From positions 43,006-107,005 of the forward strand of contig MNCI01010021.1 in NCBI GenBank assembly GCA_015680685.1: a DNA stretch of 64,000 nucleotides. The letters are read 5' to 3'. Source of the DNA: Gnetum montanum (Eukaryota; Streptophyta; Gnetopsida; Gnetales; Gnetaceae). The translations under genes were made by a program, and so were the position numbers. Positions 11,331 through 23,400 of the stretch are shown in pieces (the stretch's first letter is position 1; the number at the start of each line of letters is the position of its first letter). Below the pieces are notes generated by a model. The model was not told where the DNA came from and ran no database searches. It worked only from the letters and a program-made list of their open reading frames with translations.

Positions 11331-11341
11331 CATCACCTTGT

Positions 11342-11354
11342 TAGCATTTTTTTT
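11342..11354 (-). repeat. Target-site duplication, 5' side of LINE-2
   Basis: TAGCATTTTTTTT, identical to 8014-8026. Confidence 0.65.
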
Positions 11355-13735
11355 AAATTAATGGGTTATATAGTAGTAAAACCATTTGAGCTTCTCAAAT
11401 ATCTCAATTCTTTTTATACTTGTGGTTTCTAATTGATTGATTAATAAAATCAATATTTTACATAATCACTCAATCTTTAAAAAAAATATGAAACTCCTAG
11501 ATATACTCCAAATTTTTCCTTTTAAGAAAATAAAATCAATATTTTCATTCCTTGCTAAGTTCATGCAATTTTTATACCCACGTAGCTAAGCATGGTACAA
11601 TTTGGTATTTCAGGTTTGATTGCACTTTTTGTTTCTTTATTTATAAAGTTATTTTTACTTAGGTAATTATCCCTATTCAATTCATAAAGCAATCAAATAA
11701 ATAAAAGCACATTCATCTAACACTTTCAAAAATAATTCAAACCATGTGAGTTCAATAAGAGTAGTCCCATACTGCAAAATTATGAAGAATTCAAGTTGCA
11801 CCAATTGGAGTGTCGTCTTCCTCCATGTCAACAGGAAAAGAGCTTACCTAGAAGAAAAAATAGTCATGGGCACTTTTACCCATGATAGCAAAAAGCATGA
11901 TACAAAAAGGAAATGGTAGAACAATTTTGTTGTAGGTTCCCAACTCTCAAAAGTGCATGTTCAAGTTATCCCAAACTACTTATTGTGGTGAGAATGGACA
12001 TGACCAACTCACAACTCATAGAAAATAGCTTGTTTCTTTACCTTATATCATTAACGCAACAAAAGGTAGTGCAACACTATCCGCAACCACAAACGGTCTG
12101 AAGATGTATCTCCAAATCGAACGAGGACTTTTTGGACGTATCAACATAACGACCTAGCAACGAAAGTAACACTGAAGCCAAAAGAAAGTAATTCATAAAT
12201 AATATGTAGTGAAAAGAAAAAGGAAAAAATAAAAAGCAGGGCAAGAATGGAAAAAGAAACACAGTTTTACAAACAAATGAATAGAGAAAGGACAAGAAAC
12301 ATAATCCTATCGATTGAATTTGCAAACAAAATAATAGATCTATGCTAGGTGGAAGAGAACAATTGAAACAAAGGGAAAAATGTACCCTGTATTTCCAAAG
12401 AAATGTTTACATCAAATAATAAGCAAAACCCTTCTTTGCAATCTAGGGCAAAGGGGGTTTTAAGATGGGATAGAAAAAAATAAAAGAAAGATATGTTTGG
12501 AGAAGAACCAAGTGACTCAGAGGTTAACAATAAAGAGTTGTGTTACCTTGATCTTTGATGTGTACACATGATTGGGTTTCCCTTTGGGATGAACGCCAAT
12601 GTAAGTGCAAACTTGACATAATAGAGATTTGGATCAAACCAAACTGTTTGGGTTTGATCTAAGGGTTTCTTCATGTGTCAAGCAAATGCACAACAAAGGA
12701 GATACAATTATGTCAAATGGGGATTAGGGTTTGCTAGGAGATACAAGAACTCTGAAATGTTAAAAATGCAATGTGACTACCTAATGTGAATGCAAATCAA
12801 ATCCTCTTAGATGATATCAAAGATGCTCAAAATGATCTCCTAGGTTTTTGATTTGTAGATCAAAAAATGCCTTGTAAATCATGAAGAAACAATGCATTGA
12901 GGCTCACAAGGAAGACTTTGGAAGCTTCCGGATGCTGAGCTATTAAATTGACATCAAAATGATGCCAAACATCGAAAGTGATGCCAAAAACAAAATGACA
13001 CAAAGATGATGTCAAAAATAATGTCAAATGATGTAAAAAAAAAAAGGCTAAATGATGTTGTCTAGCTGGTAGGTTTCTACTAAAGAGATGTATGTTGCAC
13101 CCAAGCTTCCAAATGGCTAAAGCAAGACGAGTATGTGTACAACACCATTTACATGCAAAATCTCTCAACAGCGGAAAACTTGACTTTAAAGAGAAAGTAC
13201 AAACAATAGAGAGATGTTTCCTACAAGGCTGCAAAATCTCCTTTCAGCCATCAAGCAATCTATTCCATTTACATTTAGTTCATAACAATGTCCAGGCACT
13301 ACTTGCTTGCAGTTTAGGTTTCTTCTAAGGGTGGAAGTTAGGATCATGTTAGGGTCCTTCAACAATAATAGATTCTATGATCGAAATAAAAATAGCACAA
13401 CAAAAACAAAACCAACCACACATCTGAAGGCATAATTAAAGGTGATAAACTAAAAGTAAATCCCGAGCCCCTACCAAACTAGAGCAAATGCTTAGGCAAT
13501 TAATTCTATTAAGCTTCATCTCAATTTGTACATGTGGTTGCTTTAAAGCTAACCTAAGGTTCATTGAACCTATACATGTTTTCCAATTCCCTATAAAATT
13601 TTGGAAAAGTCTAGTGGCTACTATTGTTGGCATCGCTATCCATTCCAACAGGTGGTCCCTTTTATACACTAATTACTGCCATTCCCTCTTCCAAATTCCA
13701 TTATTGACATAAGACGATGGCTCATCAGGGCCTCG
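11355..13735. other. AT-rich intergenic or intronic DNA, no gene seen
   Basis: No open frame here has recognisable similarity. Small structures only: an imperfect inverted repeat at about 12615-12683 (CTTGACA...GATCAAACC / GGTTTGATC...TGTCAAG) and a run of short degenerate GATGYCAAA-type units at 12955-13040. It may be part of a long intron of the SET gene, whose missing 3' exons would lie further left. Confidence 0.4.
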
Positions 13736-13769
13736 CCCACTGCCCCATAAATTTCAAGACATGATCAAC

Positions 13770-13840
13770 ACAATGAAATTTGAACCACTAACACTATGGC
13801 TCATAACCATGTGCTCTCATCCTCTGAGCTACCAACTCCT
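13770..13840 (-). repeat. tRNA-like module (SINE head), minus strand
   Basis: On the minus strand an A box TGGTAGCTCAGAGGATGAGA (plus 13813-13834) is followed by an anticodon-arm-like ATGG/CCAT stem and a B box GGTTCAAATTT (plus 13776-13786). The tail after the B box is not tRNA. It is best read as the head of a tRNA-derived SINE. Confidence 0.55.
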
Positions 13841-14407
13841 ATAAAGATTTGTTTCCCTGAGTTCCTTACAAAAGCTTGGAAGGATGAAGGTGATAGTTTC
13901 TCCCTAGATATTCCACCTGAAGTATGCAGTAGAAATAACAAGATGTCAAACTGTGATAGGATTTGGTAGAGAATCAAAGACTTGAAGCTATCTGCAAGGC
14001 TTCCCCACAGTATCATCAACTTTCTCATGATCTTTGCATGCTAATTTCAAAATTTAACGAATTAATTTTTCAACAAAAAAATTAACCTATAAATGTAAAG
14101 GTAACCTTCCTTGTTATGAGCACTTGGGCTCAAAAAATGGAAGCACAATTCTAAGGCACATCCTGCTATATAATTGTTTGCATTGTTTGTTGACTATAGT
14201 ACATAATTTTATTTTTAAAATGATGTTTTGGCTAATACTGCTCCATGTACATTGTGTTTTGATAGATGGAGAACAACTCAAAAACTAATCATGCAAATAA
14301 TAATGTTAATTGCACGTGAAATATAAGCAAGCTACATTAAGTACATCACAAATTCCACACTCTTAAAAATGAAAATTATTAAGTAGACAATACTATTCAG
14401 TAAATAC

Positions 14408-14488
14408 CTCTGCAAAGCATTTATTCTCATCACTTAAAAGCACAGCATGTGAAGCTCCATCATGATTACAGAAGTCAGCAAATGGTAT
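14408..14488 (-). CDS. SET gene exon 9 (last exon found)
   Basis: Twenty-seven codons, [20 protein letters not shown] then ENKCFAE, including the conserved Asn-His pair. Acceptor TGTAG, donor GTATTT, phase 0. No following exon was found between here and position 1. Confidence 0.88.
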
Positions 14489-17400
14489 CTACAAACTTCA
14501 GTCAAATAATGATAATAATCTTTTAACTCAAGCTGATCACTAGCCAATCTAAAAGTTAAGAACATGGAACAATAATGATAATCTGTTTCATACCAGTGCT
14601 AGGCCCTTTGAAGTTATTTCCCAAGCACGTGAGCCAACTACAGAAAAAAAGAAATATATCAACCATAATCAGAATCAATGGCCACCATTTCTTTTATTTC
14701 TTTGGTATCCTTTTATTTTGTTGTTCTAATTATCACGTTTTTTTGGTTTTTTGTTTTTTTGTGGGAAGGGGTGCCTCAATGACAGTCCAATAAGTTTGCC
14801 CAGCATCTTTACAGTTATTCTGAAGAAACTAATATGTTCATTGACTTTTGCCAGACTAAGCAAAAAATAATTGTGCATTGTAGCAAAGAAAAATCTAGGG
14901 AAAATAAAGGTAGAAATATTTGAAACCCTGAATAAAAAGTACAAACGTTGTGCCATACCACCAATAAAGTTTCTTCCAAAAATCAAGAACAAAAAAATTG
15001 AGTTCAAACCCATGGCATGAAATCAATTTTCAAAAATTCAGCCAGAAGATACATCGTGGCTTTAGAAAACCTGTAGTTGCATTCCTTGATTTCTCAGCAT
15101 GAATGCTGATGCCCCATGACTCTGGGTGAGCTATGGAACAATGTACAGTTCAGCCTAAGAGAATTCTATTTATGAGTGGTTCCTTATTGTCAATCAAATA
15201 TGCTCAAGGAAGCAGACCCTTTATTTGACAGGCATTTTGTCATGTATAATGAATTAGTCAAAAACTCTATATAATGCGCAGAGGTTTTTCATGAATAGCT
15301 TTAGTACTTGGGCAAGTAAAGCATCGATTGGTTCCCAGTTGGATTCTGCCTACCTTAGAATAAGGGCACTCGGTAGCACTTCTTCTCACAATTCACAGAC
15401 AAGCTGTGCAGTTTCTTGTGGTCAAAGAAAATGAGTAATTAAGTATACCGACATGTTAGTGTAATGCAAATGGTGGTTCTTTTTATCAATGTATCGCCCT
15501 CTCTTTGAACTCATGAACAATACAACATTCCTCAAACTATCCATAAATATTTTTCCATGCTTTGACTATCCTAAAAATTACACAAGTAATTTTTATGAAA
15601 CCCATTTGTTAAAGACATTGAGATGAACCACGTCGATTTTTCTGTTCTAAGCGTATCATGCCGCAGTTAATTTTCTTTATTTCCATGAATTTTGTTTTGG
15701 TAGTTTTAGCATAAAATTCTATTTCAAGTATATTTTGCGGGTTACACAATGTTAAAAACCTGCCAATACAATTTGTACATACCCATTCCCTAATTCTTTA
15801 CAACTATCATTTGCCCAACCCAAAATTTTAAAACATACCAGCATTCTTTGAAACCTGTTATCATATGAAGGCATTTAAATACTTCCTCCCAATTATTAAA
15901 GCTTTGAAATATTAGAAATCAGAAAACGCAATAAGCAAACATATATTTTTGTCAAGATCTTACTAATATACCACGGCTAAAGAGTATGCAATGGAAAAAC
16001 ATACCTAAAGCATAAGCATGAATAAAATCTTTCAAGGAAACACCTCCAAATATATGTGGGCAATGGTATAGAGCCTGATGTTGCATATCAAAATATAGCA
16101 GCAGCATCATTTCAATGTGAATTAAACTCATGTAAATAATACAAACCGCATGTGTACATAACCAAACATTGATAACTAGTGAGGCTTACATATTCCAATT
16201 TTGATATTATAATGAATAAGAAAAGCTAGGCATTCAACTTTCAAAATTATTGTTTGAAATAAACTTTTTTGGTGTTGAAGATAAATTTTTAGATGGTATG
16301 GCAGTGTCTAGCACATGCGCCTAGGTAGCAGCAAAGCAGGTGCAGAGAGGTACCCATACTTGGCTTTGAACCCAGTACCTTCAAGTACAACTCTGTGCAA
16401 GCTAACCATCTAACCAATGGCCAGTGATCTGGAGTTGAAGATAGTAAAAAAATACGAGCCTCAAATTTATCCTTGAATTAACTAAGAGATACAACAATTT
16501 GAAAAGGTTTGAGTGGTAATGGCTTGCGAGATTTTCATAAAAATTGAATCTGTACATTAAAAAGACTTGATAGATGTATGAAACATGAACATATAATTAA
16601 AAAAGAGACAACACTGGTAATTGAAACCCTCAAGAAGAACAAAGAAAGATTGCTGAGTTTGGATGCTCATCATCTGAAAAGGAATCCCAACGGATACATA
16701 AATCTTGATACAGAGATGAATAACTTAAAAAAGGAATTCAAAACAATTGGAAGGAACAGATCAAAGTACTGAAAGATCAAATCTATAAATGCAAGATGAA
16801 GACCATGGGATGTTGTGATCAACAGATACTGACTGTGAAACAAACTTCTTGATGGATGATTGAGAATCTTGTACGTTCACCCCATGATTAGGGAAAACAT
16901 TCAGGAAATTTGAAGTCAAAACATAACGATGATTATGAGTTCACTATGTTGTCTACTGTTTCTCTGATTTAAGATGACAAATATAATTAAGTAGAACGTC
17001 CCATGTTGATGGGATAAAGGCACCATGATGATGATTATGCCAAATCTTAATAGATCTGTGTTTAAATATCATATGCCAAGATCTACAGAACATCATATCA
17101 TTGGTGCTCTTTTAGGTGATACATTCACTATGCATTGAAGATAATCAACAATACACTTTCTGCAACAAATCAATATTGACATTCTAAAACAGGGCGCTTT
17201 CAATCTTAGCCCTGGTACTAATCTTCTTTTATTTTTATGTTTCTTTATTCTCTCCATCGACAGAGTTGTCACTAGTTTTCTGCATGTTCATATCCAGAAT
17301 TTGACAACACATTCTCTTAAAAAACAGAAATGCTGCCTTTGCAATAAAGAAAATTCTGAGTGGTGAAAGAAGGAACCTGTTGAACAGCCAGGAAATCCCT

Positions 17401-20400
17401 TATAATGGTTTCCCTTCTATGTAATGTTTCACGATAAACACCACTACCTTTTATCATTTCCAATTCTTCATCAGACCAAAATACCTACAATTATATGCAA
17501 ACAAAATAATCAAAAAAGAAAAAAGAAAAAAAGAGAAAACTAGAAGTTACATAAAAACAGATAGGATCCTCTATATTATTTTACACAGCAGCGAAAAGCA
17601 GAAAAGAAAAACATAGTAACAATGCAGATTTTAGAAAATCCAAATATCAGTTAAACATCAAGGATGATATCGAAATTCAGCATTCATAGTTCAGTGTTTT
17701 GTGATCTTTAAATAACAAACATCAACATAAAAAGAATTTTAAATTTTGTTATCAATATATAAACACAATTTTACCACTTGCCAAGTCGCATTTAATATAA
17801 ATGTTTCACAAGTATACAATGTTTGACGACATTCCAATATGCTTACCAGTTAACTCAAAGGATACAAGTGTGATACAGAAAATGGGCACCTATGGCACAT
17901 TTGCAAATGACTAAGAATCCAACTAGTTTATAGCAGGCACATTAGGAAAAGATTTAAAACTGGTAAAGCAACTGCAAGACAGAAAATCCTTCTTAGCAAA
18001 GTTTAACCATCAGTTTATGAAATTGAAAACTATGGATATGCCTCTTACTGTGAATGGTAACACGTGTGTAGTCAATTCTTATCTGGGATATATTCATTAA
18101 TCAATGACTAACTGGGAAACTCAATATATCTCTATTAGGCCATTGAATTGAAAACTCAATTTATCTTGGCATCTATTGAAATAAAGAAGTAGAAGAAACT
18201 TAAAAGGAATTAATTTTTTTGTTAAGAAATTTTGTTTTATAAGATATTCTAATTCAGTGCAAACTTCAGATGTGTTGAACCTTTTTACAAGTAAAGTTTC
18301 TTTTGTAAATGTTCATTCTGTTGAAAAAACGACACCAACTTCTTTTTACAGTAAAGTTTCTATTTACGATATCTCTTCTATTTTATTTTTATTAGCTTCG
18401 TAGGTCCTATTAGAACATGATGTTATAAAAGATATTATTATGTAACTCATATTGGGTTAAAGTTAAGCCAATGTTTTTCAACCAGAATAAAAGTTTTAAA
18501 AAAATGTAAACTCAGGAATATTTTAGGCTTTTAATCACTGATTAACTATCAAAAATGACTTGTGTCCTTGGGCTGCTCTCTTATGGCAATAAATATATGA
18601 ATCTTACTCATGGTTTTTTACCTTCAACATTGGAGGATTTCCACGTAATATGAGAAATGTGTCTTTGTTTGTTGTTTATCTTCACTTCTGTGGTTTTATT
18701 TCTTTCACATTTTTATTTTTGCTTCTACTGTGCTCTACATATTTTGGTAATACATTCTATATGTCTCTTCTATTAATTGCAATGGAATATACGGTTCAAT
18801 AAACTTAATAGTAAGTTCCTTATATTGGTTTTATTTTAAGTATTTCAGTGTGAAGTTATAACGAACATGTGTTCGCACTTAAGGTAAATCAGATTACAGC
18901 TTCCTTACTGCTGCTCTCTCACTTTGCCCTCACTGCCTTTGAACGTAGCGCTTCTAACCATAGGCCCTTGCTCCTAGTTTTTGAAAGCTAACATCATGGT
19001 AAGAGGACCCCCTCTCCATTTCAGTTTGAACACCCCTGGTTACAATAGTCGTAGCTAAAGGAGCTAGTTACGAATGTTTCAGCCTGATATATTGATAGTC
19101 AAGATCCAAGGGACTTTCTCAAACAGGTATCATCCCTTGTGAAGAAGGGCCTTAGGAATCGTCCTAAACATGAGAAATATCCCTTTAAATTCCTTAGGAA
19201 ATAGAGAATCTATTGCCTAGAACAAATCCAGTCCCTACCAGAACAAGGATGTGATCTGGCTGAAGAGAAGATGAAGGTCCTTCATGATTTGCACCTGCTT
19301 TCTCAAGAAGAGGAGTCTTACTGGAAGAGCCATTCAAGAACTAGATGATTGAGCAACGGTGACAGAAAACAAAATTTTTCTTTCTTGCCACAAAAACTTC
19401 CAAGAATGCCAAGCAAATACACATGATGCAAGTAGGGGATGATCTAACCTCTGATCCTGATAGGATTGCTGAAGACATGGAGAGTTATTGGCAGAACATT
19501 TAAGCTAGGGAAGCTTCCTCCCCATCTCTGTTCCCATTCAACAAGTCCTTGATAAACAAGACAACCATATGTTATTGGCCCCCATCTCAAAGGCTGGAAT
19601 TTCTGAAGCAATCTTTATAATGAAGACCGGCCAGGCACATGGGCCAAATGGGTGGCTAATTGAATTTTTCAAAACGCTTTTTGACATCATTAATGATAAT
19701 CTTGTGGATTCTTTCAATTTGATGCTTTGGTAGGGCCAAGTGCAGAAAGACATCAACTGCTCCAAAATTGTCATAGTGCCCAAAGTTAAAGATCTCTCAC
19801 TGCCCTCAAACTACAGATCCATCAGGGTCTATAACACTCTCCTTCAAGTCTTTTTGAAGGTGTTGGTTCCTCAACTGGAACCCCTCATGCCCAACTTGGT
19901 TAGACAACAAGAAGCTGGCTTCATTAAAGGTCGGTACATACAAGTCCAAATCCTTCTCCTTTTGAACCTCATGCATTCCACCCGACAAGCAAAATTTTCT
20001 AGTATGTTTCTCAAACTTGATATTGCAAAGGCTTATGACATGGTTAGCTGGTCTGCTCTGTAAGATATCATGCTCAAGAAAGGATTTTGCTAATAAATTT
20101 GTCCAACTATTTTTCATATGTAATGCTCTAGTGTCTACTCCTTTGATATCAATGGCCAACTTAGGGGGTTATCCTCCCCTAAATGGAGCCTTAGGTAAAG
20201 AGATCCACTATCTCCCTACTGTTGATGCAGAGATTTTGGTCACAAAGGTGATCCAATGTTTACACACAACACCTCAAAATCATAATTTTGCAATGTTATT
20301 GCCTAGGGCACCTTCTACATAGGCATGGCTTTCCCAAGAATGGTCTCAACAATTAATGCAAAGTGACTGGTAAATGCATATGATATAAAACATTGAATAG

Positions 20401-23400
20401 AGTTAAATCATATGCATTAAACAAATATAAATGATATGATATAAAACACTGAATAGAGAGAGTGTTACATTAAAAGAAATAAGTTACAATAGGAATCTAA
20501 AAAGTTCAATAGATTCAAATAAGAACATGGGCATAGAAAAGCATTGAACACAAGAAAAAAAATAAAAGAGACTTAGCAATTCAGCCTTCAATTAATCCAC
20601 CCTTTTCGTTGCCAAAAGGTAGCTCTTTAAGTTCTCACAGTAGGCCTAAATGGCTCAAGCCACTTGTTCAATCCAAGCCTCAAGCTCCTTGAGATTGATG
20701 ATGGCTACTTCTTTTCCTACTAGGGTGCTCCCCAGTCCTTTTTCCAATCTTCATGTTGAAATTCTAGGGTGAGCCTTTCTAACCTTTTACAAAGCTTCAC
20801 ATCAATGGCTTCTTACTCAAGTCAGTTCAAGGGACCTGCAAGTGGATTTAGGGAATGACGGGTCAAAGGAGTATAGGATGGAGAAGATGAAAGAGAATAA
20901 GTAGGAATCAAAGAAAAAGAAGAAAGTTCCATCCTATACTCCTTTGTCCCATCATTCCTTGAATCCACCTACAGCTCCCTCGAGCTAGCTAAAGCAAGAA
21001 GCCATCAAGGTGAAGCTTTGTTAAAAGTTAGAAAGGGTTGCCCTAGAATTTCAACACAAGAAAGATTGCAAAAGGACTAGGGAGACACCCCAACAAGAAA
21101 AGAAGTAGCCATCATCATTCTCAAAGAGCTTGAGGATTAAACAAAGCAAATAACTTGAGCCATTTAGGCCTATCATGGGTACCTAGAGTAGCAGCCTTCT
21201 AGCAATAGAAAGAGCAAATGGATTGAAGGCTGAACTACTAATTCCCCTTTATTTTCTTTTCCTATGTTCAATTCTTGCCCTATGCCCATATTCTTATTTG
21301 AATCTATGGAACTTTTTGGATTCCTATTGTAACTCATTTCTTTAATTCAACATTCTCTCCATTCAATGTTTTATATCATATAATTTATCTTTGTTTAATG
21401 TATATGATTTATCTCTATTCAATGTTTTATAATATATGCATTTATTAGTCACTTTGCATTAATTGTTGAGACCATTCCCAGGCAAGTCGTGTTTATACAC
21501 AAGGTGCTCTAGGTAATAACCTTGTAAAATCATGATTTCAAGGTATTGTGTGTAAACAATGGATCAACTTCATGACCAGAATCTCCACATCAACATCTAC
21601 CTTTCCATTTTGGCTATGGACTATATGAATGCTTATTGTAGGTCTAAGGGTGTGAAGGGGCTCCAAGTGGACAGCATTACCTGCATTGCCAACCACAATG
21701 CAGATGACACAATCGTCACCACAGAGGCCACTGTTGCACAAGTAGAAGCCATCAAGAGGGCACTTTATTGCATCGGCAAAGAACTAGATCTCAACATCAA
21801 TTGAGGAGAAATCCACTAGTCACTTTGTCCACATTGAAAATTTGATGAAAGGAAGAAACTATAGGGCGTTGGGTACTAGACATGGTTCACTTGGAGATAC
21901 ATACCTGGGGATGCCTGTTTACTCATGAAAGCATAATGCTACATGGTCAAGCTTCATTCAAAGACTCCAAAACCATATTAAACATTGGACCTCCAAATTT
22001 CTAACTAGTAAGGGAAGTATCCTCCTAGCAACTTCTATGCTCTCAGCCATCTCTAGATATGTTGCTTCGGTTACTGACCCCCCACAACAAGTGACTAAGT
22101 TAATCAGATCATCAAGAACTTTGTTTGGCCAAGTGAGAAGGGAGCATCAAAACATCATCTTGTTGGATGGGAAAGAGTTGTGAAGCCTGGAAAAGCGAGG
22201 GTCTTGAGAGTCCCAACATTTGAAGATTGCATTTTGCTAGGTCATCATAATCTGATCAAAAGAATTAATGATGGTGACAATGTGCTTTGGATCCATATTA
22301 TCAGAAGGAAGTACATCCTTTGGGTGTCAAGTCTAAATGACTCTATCATATAGCATGGCATATGTGCACAATTTCACATCATTAATCAATTCTCCCCACA
22401 AACACAATCTACCCCTAAACAAATTCTTGAAGTGAAGTACAACCAGGTGCTTGGTTGTCATCCCATTTGGAAGGGCAAGATCCCTAACAAAATTAAAGTG
22501 TTTCTATGGCTTATCTAACAATGTGCATTTCTGAAGTAGTATAGAGAAGAGAAAACTAGAATGATGAGCAAAGTGCATGGAGTGGCTGTGAACGAAGGGG
22601 TAAATAGAGCGGTAGGTACTGAAGCACATGGGGCATGGTATGCTGAGGAGGGAAAAGCGCGAAACAAAGCACTAGAGGGAAACACAAAGGGCACGGCAGG
22701 TCATGTGAAGCAAGGAGATCCAAGGGGAGAGGTAGGTAGGAAAGAGGGCAATGGGAAGTAGGTTGAGGATGAAAAGGGAGGTATGCCTAATGATGGCCTA
22801 AAAGTAGATGGCACACAAGGAAAAATCAGACACAAGGAGCAGAGTCGACCTTTCAAGGGCTAAATAGTGGGTCCCCTAAGATGGAGCCCAAGAGGGGGTG
22901 GGATTGAGGCTGTTTCTAGGGTTAGGGAGAAGCTCTATTTCAAAATGTCCTTTGCACAGTTGGTAGAAGGATTGGTCGTGCTAAAAAGAAATCTAGAGGG
23001 GAAGTTTGTTTCAATGGGAGCAAGGTTGTGAGTGGAACAGGTGGCCAAATGGATACAAGGTAGCTGGATGCTTTAAGATATTGAGATTAGGGCTCTGCAT
23101 ATGGACCTTTTGTTGTTTGTTTTTCCATCTACAGAGGACCGTGATAGGGTCTTGCAGGGGAGGGCCCTAGTTCTTTGGGTCCCAAGGTCTGGCCATGACT
23201 CACTAGCATTCGAGGGCACACAAAGACCCAAGTTTGTTCGATAAGCTGCCAATTCTTGATTTGTGTGTCTAAGGTTCCATGGAAGTTCTGGATAGATTTG
23301 TTTCTCAAGACCCTAGTAGCTTTTTTGGTAAGTTCATTTCTTTTGACAAGTTCATTGCCTCCAAAGTGTGGATGGGTTATGTTTCCTTCTATGTTTGATG

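Larger units (their letters stand above)
8028..11341 (-). mobile_element. LINE-2: 5'-truncated L1-type retrotransposon
   Basis: On the minus strand the element opens inside the reverse transcriptase, right at KASGPDGWPIEFFR (about 11300). It continues through RT, zf-RVT module, C-terminal extension and a 3' UTR, and ends in an A/T-rich tail of AAAAAAAAT units (plus strand 8028-8056). The 13-bp duplication fits both ends. 5' truncation is normal for LINEs. It shares the unusual C-terminal extension with LINE-1 but differs clearly in sequence. Confidence 0.85.

Noticed and set aside
12615-12683. Small inverted repeat as a MITE
   Set aside because: Arms are short and broken and no target duplication is visible; kept only as a local palindrome.
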